Shown here: positions 10,268 through 20,883 of the stretch, piece after piece
Layout: each line of letters starts with the position of its first letter
How positions within the stretch are numbered: position 1 is the first letter of the stretch
From: Nocardioides cremeus
GTDB taxonomy: Bacteria; Actinomycetota; Actinomycetes; Propionibacteriales; Nocardioidaceae
NCBI RefSeq assembly: GCF_030518195.1
Contig: NZ_JAULSC010000004.1
Location: forward strand, 124,001 to 188,000
DNA: 64,000 nucleotides
Direction of reading: 5' to 3'
Translations under genes and position numbers: made by a program
Notes under the pieces: generated by a model
Seen by the model: the letters and a program-made list of their open reading frames with translations, nothing else
Databases searched by the model: none
Told to the model about the DNA's origin: nothing

Positions 10268-12643
10268 GTGGGTGGTCCCACCCGCCGGCCGGTGTCGACC
10301 TACCGCTTCCAGGTCAGCGCCGACCTCGACCTGCCGGAGGTCGCGCGCCGGCTGGGCTACGTGCACGACCTGGGAGTCGACTGGGTCTACCTCTCGCCGC
10401 TGCTGGCCGCCGAGCCCGGCAGCAGCCACGGCTACGACGTGGTCGCCCACGACCACCTCGACGAGTCGCGCGGCGGCGAGGAGGGCCTGGACGCCGTCAG
10501 CGCCGAGGCCCGTCGCCTCGGCCTGGGCGTGCTCGTCGACATCGTGCCCAACCACGTCGGGGTCGCCACCCCGAGCGAGGACCCGTGGTGGTGGGAGGTG
10601 CTGCGCGACGGCCGCGACGCCGAGCACGCGGGCGCCTTCGACATCGACTGGGACACCGCCGGCCAGCGGCTGCGGATCCCCGTCGTCGGCGACGACGACC
10701 TGCTGCCCGACGGCCGGGTCGACCACCTGCGCCTCGTCGCAGGCGAGCGTGGCCTCGAGCTGCACTACTGGGACCAGGCCTTCCCGGTCGCGGCCGGCAC
10801 CGCCGAGGGCGTCGACGACGACCCGCAGGCCGTGCACGCCCGTCAGCACTACGAGCTCGTCGACTGGCACCGCGCCGACGACGCGCTGAACTACCGCCGC
10901 TTCTTCGCCGTCAACACCCTGGCCGCGGTGCGGGTGGAGGAGCCCGAGGTCTTCGACGAGACCCACGTCGAGATCCGCCGCTGGTTCACCGAGGGGCTCG
11001 TCGACGGGCTGCGGGTCGACCACCCCGACGGCCTGCGCGACCCGAAGGGCTACCTCGACGACCTCGCCGAGCTCACCGGGTCGGCGTACACGCTGGTGGA
11101 GAAGATCCTCGAGCCCGGGGAGCACCTGCCGACCAGCTGGGCCACCGACGGCACCACCGGGTACGACGCCCTGGCCTGGGTCGACCGGGTGCTCACCGAC
11201 CCCGCGGGGCAGGCGCCGCTCGACGCGCTCGAGGCGCGGCTGCGCGGGCTGCCCGACGGCGAGGTCGTCGACTACCCCGCGATGGTGCACGACCTCAAGC
11301 GCGAGGTGGCCGACGGCATCCTGCACAGCGAGGTGCGGCGCATCGTGCGCGACCTGCGCCGCGACGTGCCCGAGCGGGTGCCCTCCAGCACCGCCGACGC
11401 CGTCGCCGAGCTGATGGCCTGCTTCCCCGTCTACCGCTCCTACCTGCCCGAGGGCGCCGAGCACGTCGACCAGGCGTTCGCGGCCGCGCGTGAGCGCCGT
11501 CCCGACCTGGCCGCCACCTTCGACACCATCGAGCCGTGGCTGCGCGACCCGTCGCTCGACGCCTGCCGCCGCTTCCAGCAGACCAGCGGGATGGTGATGG
11601 CCAAGGGCGTCGAGGACTGCGCCTTCTACCGCTACTCGCGGCTGACCTCGCTCAACGAGGTCGGCGGCGACCCGCACGAGTTCTCGCTGCCCGTCGACGA
11701 GCTGCACGAGCACCTCGCGGCGCGCCAGCGCGACTGGCCGCACGCGATGACGACGCTCTCGACCCACGACACCAAGCGGGGCGAGGACGTGCGCGCCCGC
11801 ATCACCGTGCTCGCCGAGGTGCCGCAGCGCTGGGAGCAGGCGCTCGACCGGCTGCTGGCGCTGGCGCCGCTGCCCGACCCGGGCTTCGGCTCCCTGCTGT
11901 GGCAGGCCGTGCTGGGCGCCTGGGGCTCCGACCCCGACGACGTGCTGCGCGAGCGGCTGCACGGCTACGCGATGAAGGCGATGCGCGAGGCCGGCGACCG
12001 CACCACCTGGACCGAGCCCGACGAGACCTACGAGGCGGCGGTGCACGCCGCCGTCGACGCGGCCTTCGACGACCGTGAGGTCCGCGACGTGCTCGAGGCC
12101 CTGGTGTCCGAGGTCGTCGACGCGGGCTGGTCGAACGCGCTGGCCGCCAAGCTGCTGGCCATCACGATGCCCGGGGTGCCCGACGTCTACCAGGGCTCCG
12201 AGCTGTGGGAGCAGTCGCTGGTCGACCCCGACAACCGGCGCCCGGTCGACCTCGACCTGCGCGCCCGGCTGCTCGCCGAGATCGACGCCGGCCAGCGCCC
12301 GGCCGCCCCGTCGGGCGTCGACGACCCCGGCGCCGCCAAGCTGCTGGTCACCGCGGCCGCGCTGCGGCTGCGTCGCGACCGGGCCGAGCTGTTCACCGGC
12401 TACACCCCGGTCACCGCGACCGGCGAGGCCGCCGACCACGTCGTCGCCTTCGACCGCGGCGGCGCGCTCACCGTCGCGACCCGGCTGCCCCTGGGGCTCG
12501 CCACCCGCGGCGGCTGGGGCCGGACGCGCCTCGACCTGCCCGCCGGACGCTGGCGCGACGTGCTGACCGGCGAGGTGGGCGACGGCGACCTGGCGACCCT
12601 GCTGGCGACCTACCCCGTCGCCCTGCTCGTGAAGGAGGACTGA
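10268..12643 (+). CDS. treY: Malto-oligosyltrehalose synthase TreY
   Basis: 791 aa. Rearranges the reducing-end alpha-1,4 bond of a malto-oligosaccharide to alpha,alpha-1,1, making maltooligosyltrehalose. GH13 motifs: DIVPNHVG, nucleophile Asp251 in [10 protein letters not shown], acid/base Glu278 in [11 protein letters not shown], and [12 protein letters not shown]. The N-terminus STYRFQ and [19 protein letters not shown] are diagnostic of TreY among GH13 enzymes. GTG start one base after the glgX stop; the stop overlaps the treZ ATG. Confidence 0.96.
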   Translation: MGGPTRRPVSTYRFQVSADLDLPEVARRLGYVHDLGVDWVYLSPLLAAEPGSSHGYDVVAHDHLDESRGGEEGLDAVSAEARRLGLGVLVDIVPNHVGVATPSEDPWWWEVLRDGRDAEHAGAFDIDWDTAGQRLRIPVVGDDDLLPDGRVDHLRLVAGERGLELHYWDQAFPVAAGTAEGVDDDPQAVHARQHYELVDWHRADDALNYRRFFAVNTLAAVRVEEPEVFDETHVEIRRWFTEGLVDGLRVDHPDGLRDPKGYLDDLAELTGSAYTLVEKILEPGEHLPTSWATDGTTGYDALAWVDRVLTDPAGQAPLDALEARLRGLPDGEVVDYPAMVHDLKREVADGILHSEVRRIVRDLRRDVPERVPSSTADAVAELMACFPVYRSYLPEGAEHVDQAFAAARERRPDLAATFDTIEPWLRDPSLDACRRFQQTSGMVMAKGVEDCAFYRYSRLTSLNEVGGDPHEFSLPVDELHEHLAARQRDWPHAMTTLSTHDTKRGEDVRARITVLAEVPQRWEQALDRLLALAPLPDPGFGSLLWQAVLGAWGSDPDDVLRERLHGYAMKAMREAGDRTTWTEPDETYEAAVHAAVDAAFDDREVRDVLEALVSEVVDAGWSNALAAKLLAITMPGVPDVYQGSELWEQSLVDPDNRRPVDLDLRARLLAEIDAGQRPAAPSGVDDPGAAKLLVTAAALRLRRDRAELFTGYTPVTATGEAADHVVAFDRGGALTVATRLPLGLATRGGWGRTRLDLPAGRWRDVLTGEVGDGDLATLLATYPVALLVKED

Positions 12644-14418
12644 TGACCGCGACCACCCCACCGAGCCACGCCCGCGGCCGCTTCGACGTCTGGGCGCCGC
12701 GCCCCGAGCGGGTGCGGCTGCTGGTCGACGGCGAGACCGTGCCGATGCGCCGGGGCGACGACGACTGGTGGACCCCCGACGCGCCGGTGCCCGACGGCGA
12801 GGTCGACTACGGCTACCTGCTCGACGACGACCCGGCACCGCGCCCCGACCCGCGCTCGCGGCGCCAGCCGGGCGGCGTCCACGAGCTCTCGCGCACCCAC
12901 GACCCGTCGTCCTTCGCCTGGACCGACGAGTCCTGGACCGGACGCCAGCTCGCCGGCTCGGTCATCTACGAGATGCACGTGGGCACCTTCACCCCCGAAG
13001 GCACCCTCGACGCCGCGCTCGGCCGGCTCGACCACCTAGTCGACCTCGGCGTCGACCTGGTCGAGGTGATGCCGGTCAACGCCTTCAACGGCACCCACAA
13101 CTGGGGCTACGACGGCGTCGCCTGGTTCGCGGTCGCCGAGTCGTACGGCGGCCCGGAGGCCTACCAGCGCTTCGTCGACGGCTGCCACGCGAAGGGCCTG
13201 GGCGTCATCCAGGACGTGGTGCACAACCACCTGGGCCCCTCGGGCAACTACCTGCCGCTCTACGCGCCGTACCTCAAGGACGGCCGCAACACCTGGGGCG
13301 ACCTGGTCAACCTCGACGGTGACGGGTCGGCGCAGGTGCGCCGCTACATCCTCGACAACGTCGCGATGTGGCTGCGCGACTACCACGTCGACGGGCTGCG
13401 CCTCGACGCGGTGCACGCGCTCTCCGACGACTCCGAGGTGCACCTTCTCGAGGAGATGGCCGTCGAGGTCGCGGCGCTCTCGGCCCACCAGCGGCGCCCG
13501 CTGACGCTCATCGCGGAGTCCGACCTCAACGACCCGGTGATGATCAAGCCCCGCGAGGCCGGCGGCCGCGGGCTCGACGCGCAGTGGAGCGACGACTACC
13601 ACCACGCCGTGCACGTCGCGCTGAGCGGCGAGACGACCGGCTACTACGCCGACTTCGAGCCCCTGACCGCGCTGAAGAAGGTCGTCGAGCAGGGCTTCTT
13701 CCACGACGGCACCTACAGCTCCTTCCGCGGGCGCGACCACGGGGTGCCGATCGACACCGACCACACCGCCACCTGGCGGCTGGTGGTGGCCAACCAGAAC
13801 CACGACCAGGTCGGCAACCGGGCCGTCGGCGACCGCCTCAGCGACCCGGCGCCGGGCCACCTCGACGACGACCAGCTCGGCTGCGCGGCGATGCTGACGC
13901 TGCTGGGGCCCTTCACCCCCATGCTCTTCCAGGGCGAGGAGTGGGCGGCCTCGACGCCGTTCCAGTTCTTCACCAGCCACCCCGAGCCCGACCTCGGCAC
14001 CGCCACGGCCGAGGGCCGGATCGCGGAGTTCGAGCAGATGGGCTGGGACCCCGCCGTGGTGCCCGACCCGCAGGACCCGGCCACCTTCGAGCGCTCCAAG
14101 CTCGACTGGAGCGAGCGCGAGCACGGCCGGCACGCGCGGCTGCTCGACCTCTACCGCACGCTGGGCAGGCTGCGCCGGGAGTGGCCCGAGCTGACCGACC
14201 CGTCGTTCGCGGCCACCCGGTGCGAGGTCGACGAGACCGCGAGGCTCGTGGTGCTGCACCGGGGTCGGCTGCAGGTCGTGCTCAACCTGGGCGAGGTGCC
14301 GCTCGAGGTGCACACCGGGTCCGGGCAGGTGCTCGCCGCCACCGCGTCGGGCGCCGAGCTCGACGAGCAGGGCCTGCTGGTGCTGCCCGGGCACGCCGGC
14401 GCGGTCGTCCACGCCTGA
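12643..14418 (+). CDS. treZ: Malto-oligosyltrehalose trehalohydrolase TreZ
   Basis: 591 aa. Releases free trehalose from the TreY product, completing the glycogen-to-trehalose route (osmoprotectant and carbon store). N-terminal beta domain ([17 protein letters not shown]), then GH13: [12 protein letters not shown], nucleophile Asp255 in [10 protein letters not shown], acid/base Glu292 in LIAESDLND and [17 protein letters not shown] is also TreZ-typical. The ATG overlaps the treY stop and has GAAGGAGG just upstream. A strong terminator hairpin follows the stop. Confidence 0.96.
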   Translation: MTATTPPSHARGRFDVWAPRPERVRLLVDGETVPMRRGDDDWWTPDAPVPDGEVDYGYLLDDDPAPRPDPRSRRQPGGVHELSRTHDPSSFAWTDESWTGRQLAGSVIYEMHVGTFTPEGTLDAALGRLDHLVDLGVDLVEVMPVNAFNGTHNWGYDGVAWFAVAESYGGPEAYQRFVDGCHAKGLGVIQDVVHNHLGPSGNYLPLYAPYLKDGRNTWGDLVNLDGDGSAQVRRYILDNVAMWLRDYHVDGLRLDAVHALSDDSEVHLLEEMAVEVAALSAHQRRPLTLIAESDLNDPVMIKPREAGGRGLDAQWSDDYHHAVHVALSGETTGYYADFEPLTALKKVVEQGFFHDGTYSSFRGRDHGVPIDTDHTATWRLVVANQNHDQVGNRAVGDRLSDPAPGHLDDDQLGCAAMLTLLGPFTPMLFQGEEWAASTPFQFFTSHPEPDLGTATAEGRIAEFEQMGWDPAVVPDPQDPATFERSKLDWSEREHGRHARLLDLYRTLGRLRREWPELTDPSFAATRCEVDETARLVVLHRGRLQVVLNLGEVPLEVHTGSGQVLAATASGAELDEQGLLVLPGHAGAVVHA

Positions 14419-14422
14419 GACC

Positions 14423-14450
14423 GGGCCGGCCGGCGCTCGCCGGCCGGCCC
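14423..14450. terminator. Bidirectional terminator hairpin between treZ and lipoprotein gene
   Basis: A perfect 12-bp stem (GGGCCGGCCGGC with its complement) closes a 4-nt loop GCTC. It lies 4 nt after the treZ stop and 10 nt beyond the stop of the convergent lipoprotein gene. No U-run follows, as is usual in high-GC actinobacteria. Confidence 0.8.
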
Positions 14451-14460
14451 GCTGCCGGAC

Positions 14461-15216
14461 CTAGAGCGAGTCGAGGTCGACGGTCTCGTCGTCGGCGGGG
14501 GCCTCGACCTCCACCGGCTCGTCGAAGTCGGTGAAGGTGACGCTGCCCTGCTCGTCGCCCTCGGTCCGCTCGATGCGCAGCAGGTGGTGGGGCTCCTCGA
14601 CGGCGATGTAGCCGGTCGAGGACTCGCCGTCCTCGTCGGTCGAGACCACGGCCACCGCCTCGGTGCCGTCGACGTCGGTGACCTCACCGGTCTCGTAGGT
14701 GGTGGCCTCGTCGGTGTCCTCGAGCAGCTCCTCGAGCAGCTGGTCGAGGTCGCAGAGCTCGGCGAACCCCTCGTCCTCGCCCAGCACGACCCAGCGGCCG
14801 TCGACGACCTCGATGATCTGGTCGGCCTGGGGGCCGGCCGAGGCGCGCCAGAACTCCTCGCTGGGGCGGAACCAGGTCTGCCCGTCGACGCTGAGCACCT
14901 CGGCGTCGGCGCCCCCGAAGCCGACCGTGCCGGAGCAGTCGCCCCCGCGGCTCGTCGCGATCTCGATGGAGACCTCCTCGCCGTCGACGGCCACCTCGCC
15001 GCTGACGCGCAGGCTCTCGAGGTCGCCCATGGCCGTGGCCGCCGCGTCGCGGATCTCGGCGCCCTCCTGCTCGACGAAGGCCGACGAGCTGGCGGAGTCG
15101 CCCGTCTGCTCGTCACCGGTCGACGAGTCGTCCCCGTCGTCGCCACAGCCGACCAGGGCCGCGCTCGCTGCCAGCAGCGCCGCCGCCCCCGCCGTACGTC
15201 GTGCCCAGCCGGCCAT
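14461..15216 (-). CDS. LppX/LprG-like lipoprotein
   Basis: 251 aa. Lipoprotein signal peptide with lipobox L-V-G-C and lipidated Cys24, followed by an acidic Ser/Asp/Glu linker. The mature part (from about residue 50: AATAMGDLESLRVSGEVAVDG) has the pattern of LolA-fold lipoproteins such as mycobacterial LppX/LprG, which bind lipids outside the membrane. It lies 36 bp downstream of an MMPL exporter gene on the same strand; in mycobacteria MMPL proteins work with such lipoproteins in lipid export, so a shared role is likely. Low sequence conservation makes the family call tentative. Confidence 0.7.
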   Translation of the reverse strand: MAGWARRTAGAAALLAASAALVGCGDDGDDSSTGDEQTGDSASSSAFVEQEGAEIRDAAATAMGDLESLRVSGEVAVDGEEVSIEIATSRGGDCSGTVGFGGADAEVLSVDGQTWFRPSEEFWRASAGPQADQIIEVVDGRWVVLGEDEGFAELCDLDQLLEELLEDTDEATTYETGEVTDVDGTEAVAVVSTDEDGESSTGYIAVEEPHHLLRIERTEGDEQGSVTFTDFDEPVEVEAPADDETVDLDSL

Positions 15217-15252
15217 GTCGTGGTCCTCTCGTCGCGCGTGGTCGTGGGGAGA

Positions 15253-17475
15253 TCACACCACGTGCGCCGCCGGCTCGCGAGGGCTCTGCACAGGCGGCTC
15301 CCCCTGCCTCTCCCCCGGGCTCTCCCCCGGCACGGGCGGCAGCTCGTCCCGGAAGCCGTGCCGGCGCCACCACGAGGCGAGCGGGGCGGGGGCGTACCAG
15401 TTCCACCGTCCGAGCAGCTTCATCGTGGCCGGCACCAGCAGGGCGCGCACGACGGTGGCGTCGATCAGCAGCGCGACCAGCATGCCCACCCCGAGCATCT
15501 TCATGAAGACGATGCCGCTCATCCCGAAGGCGCCGATGACGACCCCGAGCAGGAGCGCGGCGCTGGTGATGATCCGTCCGGTCTTCTGCACCCCGGCCGC
15601 GACGGCGAGGTCGTTGTCGCCGGTGCGGTCCCACTCCTCGCGCACCCGGCTGAGCAGGAAGACCTCGTAGTCCATCGAGAGGCCGAAGAGGATCGCCAGC
15701 ATCAGGATGGGGTTGGTGGCGTCGAGGAAGCCCTGCGGGGTGAAGCCGAGCAGGTCGGCGAGGTTGCCGTCGCTGAAGATCCAGGTGACCACGCCGAAGG
15801 CGGCGGTGATGGAGAACAGGTTCATCACCACGGCCTTGAGCGGCAGCACCACCGAGCCGAAGGCGACGAAGAGCAGCACCAGCATCACCACCACGACGAT
15901 CAGGCCCATCCACGGCAGGTGCGCGCCCACCGAGTCGACCAGGTCGACGGTGTCGGCGCTGAGCCCGCCCACGAGTGCCGACCCGGTGGCCGGGTCGACC
16001 GCACGCAGCTCGCGCACGATCTCCTGCGAGCGCTCGGTCTGGCTGTTGCCGGCCCAGGTCGCGCGCAGCAGCGTCGCGTCCCCGCCGCGCGCCTCGTCGG
16101 GCCCGGCCACGGTCTCGACCGCGAGCACGCCGTCGACCTGCTGCACCGCGGCGGCGTACGACGCGACGTCGCCGTCGTCGCTGCCGCGCAGCAGCAGGGT
16201 GGCGCTGGAGGTCTCGGGGCCGAACTCGTCGATCAGCAGCTCGGCCGTCTGGTGGGCCGGGGCGTCGTCGGGCAGCACCCGGTGGTCGACGCTGCCCCAC
16301 CGCACCCCGAGGAAGGGGCTCGCGATGGCGAGCAGCACCACGACCGTGACCGCGATGACCGCGACCGGGCGCCGCATCACCGCGTGCGCCAGGGCCGCCC
16401 ACCGCCCACCGTCGGCGGCCTCGGCGCCGGCGCGGCGCCACGGCATCCGGCCCGCGTCGACCCGCCGGCCCAGGAGCCGCAGCACGGCCGGCAACACGGT
16501 CAATGCGGCCAGCATCGCCACGACGACGGCGGCGATGCCGCCGTACCCCATCGAGCGCAGGAAGCCCTGGGGGAAGACCAGCAGGCTCGACATCGCGGCG
16601 GCCACGGTCAGGCCCGAGAACATCACGGTGCGACCGGCGGTGGCCATGGTGCGGCGGATCGCGGTGGGCACGGCGTCGGGGTCGTCGAGCGGCAGCGTCG
16701 CGAGCTCCTCGCGGAAGCGGCTGACCACGAAGAGCGCGTAGTCGATGGCCAGACCGATGCCGAGCAGCGAGATGATGTTGACCGAGAAGACCGACACGTC
16801 GGTGAACCCCGCGATCACCCGCACCACCGCGAGGGCGCCGAGCATCGCCACCAGGCCCACCATCGCCGGCATCAGCGCGGCCACGACCGAGCCGAAGATC
16901 AGCAGCGCCAGGAGCACCACCAGGGGCAGCGAGACCAGCTCGGCGCGCTTGAGGTCGTCGGAGGTGATCTCGTTGACGTCGCTGTAGACGGCGTAGGAGC
17001 CCGTCAGCCCGGTCTCGAGCCCGTCGGCCTCGAGCAGCGGGGCCAGCTCGTCGTAGGCGGACAGGAAGTCGTCCTGGCTCTCGCCGGCCAGCGAGACCAG
17101 CACCTGGGCGTGGTGGCCGTCGGTGCTGACCAGGCCGCTGTCGGGCCCGGCCGCGTAGTAGGGCACCACCTGGGTCACCAGGTCGGCCGGGACGGCCTCG
17201 ACGACGTCCTGCACCGCCGAGCGGAAGCCCCGGTCGGTGGCCACGCGGTCCTCGTCGGAGTAGACCGCCACGACGTCGACGGTGCGGTTGCCGAAGAGCT
17301 CGCGCTCGGCCACCAGCTCGCGCGCGGTCTCGGACGACGCGTCGTCGAAACCGCCCTGCTCCAGCGAGTCGAAGACCCCGGCGCCGTAGGCGCCGGCAGC
17401 GAGGGTCAGCACCAAGCCGAGGAGCAGCACGGTCACAGCGTGGTGGGCCACGACGCGGCCCCAGCGATCGATCAT
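15253..17475 (-). CDS. MMPL family (RND-type) transporter
   Basis: 740 aa, typical for short actinobacterial MMPL proteins. Twelve membrane helices are predictable: one near the N-terminus, an extracytoplasmic domain (about 35-180), a cluster of five, then a second cytoplasmic/extracellular pattern repeating in the C-terminal half. The conserved Asp-Tyr pairs of the proton relay are seen as GIGLAIDYALFVVSRFRE in the first half and FGLSMDYEVFLLSRVREE in the second. Proton-driven export of lipids or hydrophobic compounds is the family role. A divergent TetR gene with a shared operator region probably controls it, and a lipoprotein gene follows. Confidence 0.92.
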   Translation of the reverse strand: MIDRWGRVVAHHAVTVLLLGLVLTLAAGAYGAGVFDSLEQGGFDDASSETARELVAERELFGNRTVDVVAVYSDEDRVATDRGFRSAVQDVVEAVPADLVTQVVPYYAAGPDSGLVSTDGHHAQVLVSLAGESQDDFLSAYDELAPLLEADGLETGLTGSYAVYSDVNEITSDDLKRAELVSLPLVVLLALLIFGSVVAALMPAMVGLVAMLGALAVVRVIAGFTDVSVFSVNIISLLGIGLAIDYALFVVSRFREELATLPLDDPDAVPTAIRRTMATAGRTVMFSGLTVAAAMSSLLVFPQGFLRSMGYGGIAAVVVAMLAALTVLPAVLRLLGRRVDAGRMPWRRAGAEAADGGRWAALAHAVMRRPVAVIAVTVVVLLAIASPFLGVRWGSVDHRVLPDDAPAHQTAELLIDEFGPETSSATLLLRGSDDGDVASYAAAVQQVDGVLAVETVAGPDEARGGDATLLRATWAGNSQTERSQEIVRELRAVDPATGSALVGGLSADTVDLVDSVGAHLPWMGLIVVVVMLVLLFVAFGSVVLPLKAVVMNLFSITAAFGVVTWIFSDGNLADLLGFTPQGFLDATNPILMLAILFGLSMDYEVFLLSRVREEWDRTGDNDLAVAAGVQKTGRIITSAALLLGVVIGAFGMSGIVFMKMLGVGMLVALLIDATVVRALLVPATMKLLGRWNWYAPAPLASWWRRHGFRDELPPVPGESPGERQGEPPVQSPREPAAHVV

Positions 17476-17538
17476 CGGGTACCCCTGCTCCGGTCGGCGC
17501 CCGCGCGCCGGTGATGCTGCATCAGGAAAGTGAACGGC

Positions 17539-17560
17539 GTTAACCGTAAACGGTGTAAAC
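17539..17560. promoter_or_regulatory. Probable TetR operator between MMPL and tetR genes
   Basis: GTTAACCGT-AA-ACGGTGTAAAC is an inverted repeat (one-base bulge in the right arm) in the 150-bp divergent gap. It is strikingly AT-rich for this genome, so it may also contain promoter elements (TAAACT at 17557-17562). Likely bound by the adjacent TetR protein to control both genes. Confidence 0.65.
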
Positions 17561-17625
17561 TGCGGGTGTCAACGGTCCTCGGGAGCGGCCGCTGACGAGG
17601 GGCCCAGCGCCCAGGAGGAGCTCGG

Positions 17626-18384
17626 ATGACCACGACGGACCAGCGCACCCGCCGCGAGCGGCAGCGCGAGGCGACGTACGACGAGATCGTGCGGGTCTCG
17701 CGCGCGCTCCTCGGCGAGGGCACCGAGCTCTCCCTGCGCGCCGTCGCGGCCGGCATGGGGATGACCGCCCCGGCGCTCTACCGCTACGTCGCCAGCTACC
17801 AGGACCTGGTCGACCTGGTCGCGCTGGAGGTCGACCGGGCGGCCACCGAGACGTTCGCCGCGGCAGCCGACACGCTGCCCGTCGACGACGTCGCGGGGCG
17901 GCTGGCCATGTCGACCACGGAGTTCCGGATGTGGGCGCTGACTGCCCCCCGCGAGTTCGGGCTGGTCTTCGCCAACCCGGTGGCCGACACCTCCTGCTCG
18001 CGCCGCGAGGCCCTGACCCTGTCGGCCTCGGGGCACCTGTTCACCGACCAGATGCGCGCCATCTGGGAGCGGCGCGGCTTCCCCGTGCCGCCGGTGGAGT
18101 CCCTGCCCTCGACCGCCCGGGCCGCGGTCCTCGACCCGCTTATCCCGGCTGAGACCGAGTCGATCGCCGCCGCCGACCGTGGTCTGGTGTGGGTCTACAT
18201 GCAGGGCTGGACCCAGCTGTACGGCGTCGTGGCGCTCGAGGTGTTCGGCCACATGGACCCGCGGCTCATCGAGAGCGGCGACATGTTCGTCGACGTGATG
18301 CGCCGCTTCGCGCCCACCATCGGGATCACCGACGAGATGGACCGGCTCGAGCCGCTGATGCGTGCCCGGATCGCCCGCGGCTGA
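17626..18384 (+). CDS. TetR family transcriptional regulator, divergent from MMPL
   Basis: 252 aa. N-terminal helix-turn-helix (about residues 15-65: RREATYDEIVRV to TAPALYRYVASYQDLVDLV) is classic TetR. The C-terminal ligand domain includes WALTAPREFGLVFANPV, as in the WHG/TetR_C_33-type regulators common in actinobacteria. AGGAGGAG precedes the ATG. Divergence from the MMPL exporter gene and the palindrome between them suggest it represses that exporter and itself until a ligand binds; the ligand is unknown. Confidence 0.9.
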   Translation: MTTTDQRTRRERQREATYDEIVRVSRALLGEGTELSLRAVAAGMGMTAPALYRYVASYQDLVDLVALEVDRAATETFAAAADTLPVDDVAGRLAMSTTEFRMWALTAPREFGLVFANPVADTSCSRREALTLSASGHLFTDQMRAIWERRGFPVPPVESLPSTARAAVLDPLIPAETESIAAADRGLVWVYMQGWTQLYGVVALEVFGHMDPRLIESGDMFVDVMRRFAPTIGITDEMDRLEPLMRARIARG

Positions 18385-18411
18385 CCTGCGGCGCGCGGCG
18401 TACGCCGGCGA

Positions 18412-19110
18412 TCAGCCCGTGCGGGCGCCCAGGACCTCGTCGACCCAGGCGGGCACCAGCTCGCCGGCCAGGCCGTGGCGGGAGTCGTGGAACCACATGG
18501 AGCCCTCGGAGGGCACCAGGTTGAGCTCGAGGGTGCGCGCGCCGTTGCGGCGGGCGTGCTGCACGAAGCCCGCGGCCGGGTAGACCGCGCCGGAGGTGCC
18601 GACCGAGACGAACGTGTCGGCGCGGCCGAGGCGCTCGAGGATGAGGTCCATCTGGTAGGGGATCTCGCCGAACCACACCACGTCGGGGCGCAGCTCGGCG
18701 TGCCCGCAGCCGGGGCAGGGCGGGTGGTCGAGCAGCTCGCGCTCCCAGCGCACCCGGCCCTCGCAGGCGCGGCACAGCGCCGAGAGCAGCTCGCCGTGCA
18801 TGTGCACGACGTGGCGCGACCCGGCCCGCTCGTGCAGGTCGTCGATGTTCTGGGTGACCAGCAGCAGGTCGTCGCCCAGCGCCTCCTCGAGACGCGCCAG
18901 GGCGAGGTGGGCGGCGTTGGGCTCGACACCGGCCAGCGCGCTGCGTCTCTCGTCGTAGAAGCGCAGCACCCGCGACGGGGCCAGCTCGTAGGCCTCGGGG
19001 GTGGCGACGTCCTCGACGTGGTGGCCCTCCCAGAGCCCGTCGGCGTCACGGAAGGTCGGCACCCCGCTCTCGGCGGAGATGCCGGCTCCGGTCAGGACGA
19101 CGACGCTCAC
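18412..19110 (-). CDS. cobB: NAD-dependent protein deacylase (sirtuin)
   Basis: 232 aa. Removes acyl groups from lysines using NAD+. Motifs: GAGISAESGVPTFRD (5-22 region, NAD binding), TQNIDDLHERAG, catalytic His105 in HMHGELL, zinc ligands Cys113/Cys116 and Cys132/Cys135. Tyr52 and Arg55 in F-Y-D-E-R-R form the Y-x-x-R pair that SIRT5 and CobB use to bind succinyl or malonyl lysine, so desuccinylase activity is likely besides deacetylation. Single-gene transcript with TACCCT 6 nt before the GTG; convergent with the tetR gene upstream on the plus strand. Confidence 0.95.
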   Translation of the reverse strand: MSVVVLTGAGISAESGVPTFRDADGLWEGHHVEDVATPEAYELAPSRVLRFYDERRSALAGVEPNAAHLALARLEEALGDDLLLVTQNIDDLHERAGSRHVVHMHGELLSALCRACEGRVRWERELLDHPPCPGCGHAELRPDVVWFGEIPYQMDLILERLGRADTFVSVGTSGAVYPAAGFVQHARRNGARTLELNLVPSEGSMWFHDSRHGLAGELVPAWVDEVLGARTG

Positions 19111-19116
19111 CGGCCC

Positions 19117-19122
19117 AGGGTA
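19117..19122 (-). promoter_or_regulatory. -10 box for a leaderless sirtuin transcript
   Basis: TACCCT on the minus strand, 6 nt before the GTG at 19110. Confidence 0.55.
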
Positions 19123-19146
19123 GGCCGAGCCTGCGCCGGGTGCGGC

Positions 19147-19683
19147 TCAGGACACCACGGTGAGATCGAAGTTCACGACCAGCCCGTCCACCGTCGTGGT
19201 GGTCGCCTCGACCGTGACGTCGCCCTCGCTGGAGGCGATGTCGCAGGTCGTGGTCGCGCCCTCCTCGCCGACCAGCTCACCGGCGCAGGTCACCTCGTCG
19301 ATCGTGAGCCCCGGGTCGGCGTACGTGCGCTCGACGGCGTCGGCGACCTCCCCGGCGGGGATGAAGAGGATCTGGTCGAACTCGACCTCGTCGCCCTCCA
19401 CCGCGGTGACCACGAGCCGCACGCCCGTCGTCGACCCGTCCTCGCTGAAGGTGATCAGGCAGTCCTGGGTGGCCTCCACCTCGGCCTCGAGGTCGCCCTC
19501 GCAGGCCACCTCGAACTGGTCGGCGTCGGGACCGCTCATGTTGGCCGAGAGCTCGGCCTCGAGGTCGGCGCGCTCGACGGTGGCAGGGCCCCCGACGGAG
19601 ACCTCTCCGCTGCAGGCGCTCAGCAGCAGCGCCGGCGCCAGCAGCGCGCCGACCACGGACGGGGACAGGACGGACAGACGCAC
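19147..19683 (-). CDS. Lipoprotein with two DUF4333 domains
   Basis: 178 aa. Signal peptide with lipobox L-S-A-C, lipidated Cys24. DUF4333 has the pattern V-x-C-x-x-x-L-x-A-x-x-G-x-x-x-x-C followed by a beta-rich stretch ending in V-x-F-D. It is seen twice: residues about 58-108 (VACEGDLEAEVEATQDC) and 128-178 (VTCAGELVGEEGATTTC). Each has its pair of cysteines, likely disulphides outside the membrane. Function of DUF4333 is unknown. GAGGT lies before the GTG start. It stands alone between the sirtuin and menB genes. Confidence 0.85.
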   Translation of the reverse strand: MRLSVLSPSVVGALLAPALLLSACSGEVSVGGPATVERADLEAELSANMSGPDADQFEVACEGDLEAEVEATQDCLITFSEDGSTTGVRLVVTAVEGDEVEFDQILFIPAGEVADAVERTYADPGLTIDEVTCAGELVGEEGATTTCDIASSEGDVTVEATTTTVDGLVVNFDLTVVS

Positions 19684-19809
19684 GGTGACCTCGCGGGGGA
19701 CGGGGCGCGCACGACGGCGCCCGACCCCTCAGCATCCAACGCCGGCAGCGCGGCCGCACGCTCTTCGCCGCCACGTCCGGGCCCCGGTCTGGACCAGGAC
19801 CGGAGGTTC

Positions 19810-19861
19810 GGGCCGGGTCGGCGCGAAGTTCAGGCCGGGTCGGCGGGAAGTCTGGGCCGGG

Positions 19862-19864
<3 letters not shown>
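19810..19864. repeat. Tandem 22-bp repeats at the menB 3' end
   Basis: Units at 19810-19831 and 19832-19853, then a partial unit from 19854 whose GGGTCA contains the menB stop (19862-19864). On the menB sense strand each unit reads GACCCGGCCYGAACTTCG-type. Belongs to the GASCCGGC repeat family seen at five other sites here. Confidence 0.75.
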
Positions 19865-20779
<915 letters not shown>

Positions 20780-20786
20780 GGCCAGC

Positions 20787-20792
20787 AGGGTA
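20787..20792 (-). promoter_or_regulatory. -10 box for a leaderless menB transcript
   Basis: TACCCT on the minus strand, 7 nt before the menB ATG; no Shine-Dalgarno is seen. Confidence 0.55.
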
Positions 20793-20818
20793 TCGGCGCG
20801 CCGCAGAGCTGTCGGTTC

Positions 20819-20877
20819 GGGCCGGGTCGACGCGAGATCCGGGCCGGGTCGACGCGAGATCCGGGCCGGGTGGGCGG
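20819..20877. repeat. Tandem 22-bp repeats between menB and the ACT-domain gene
   Basis: Two identical 22-bp units (20819-20840, 20841-20862) and a 15-bp partial third. They lie just past the stop of the ACT-domain gene. On its sense strand each unit starts GACCCGGCCCGGATCTCG. Same family as 19810-19864 but with its own variant tail. Confidence 0.75.
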
Positions 20878-20883
20878 CCCTGC

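Noticed and set aside
18396..18407. CGGCGTACGCCG palindrome between tetR and sirtuin genes as a terminator or operator
   Set aside because: The stem has no loop, and CGTACG-containing sequence is common throughout the coding DNA here, so it is probably chance.
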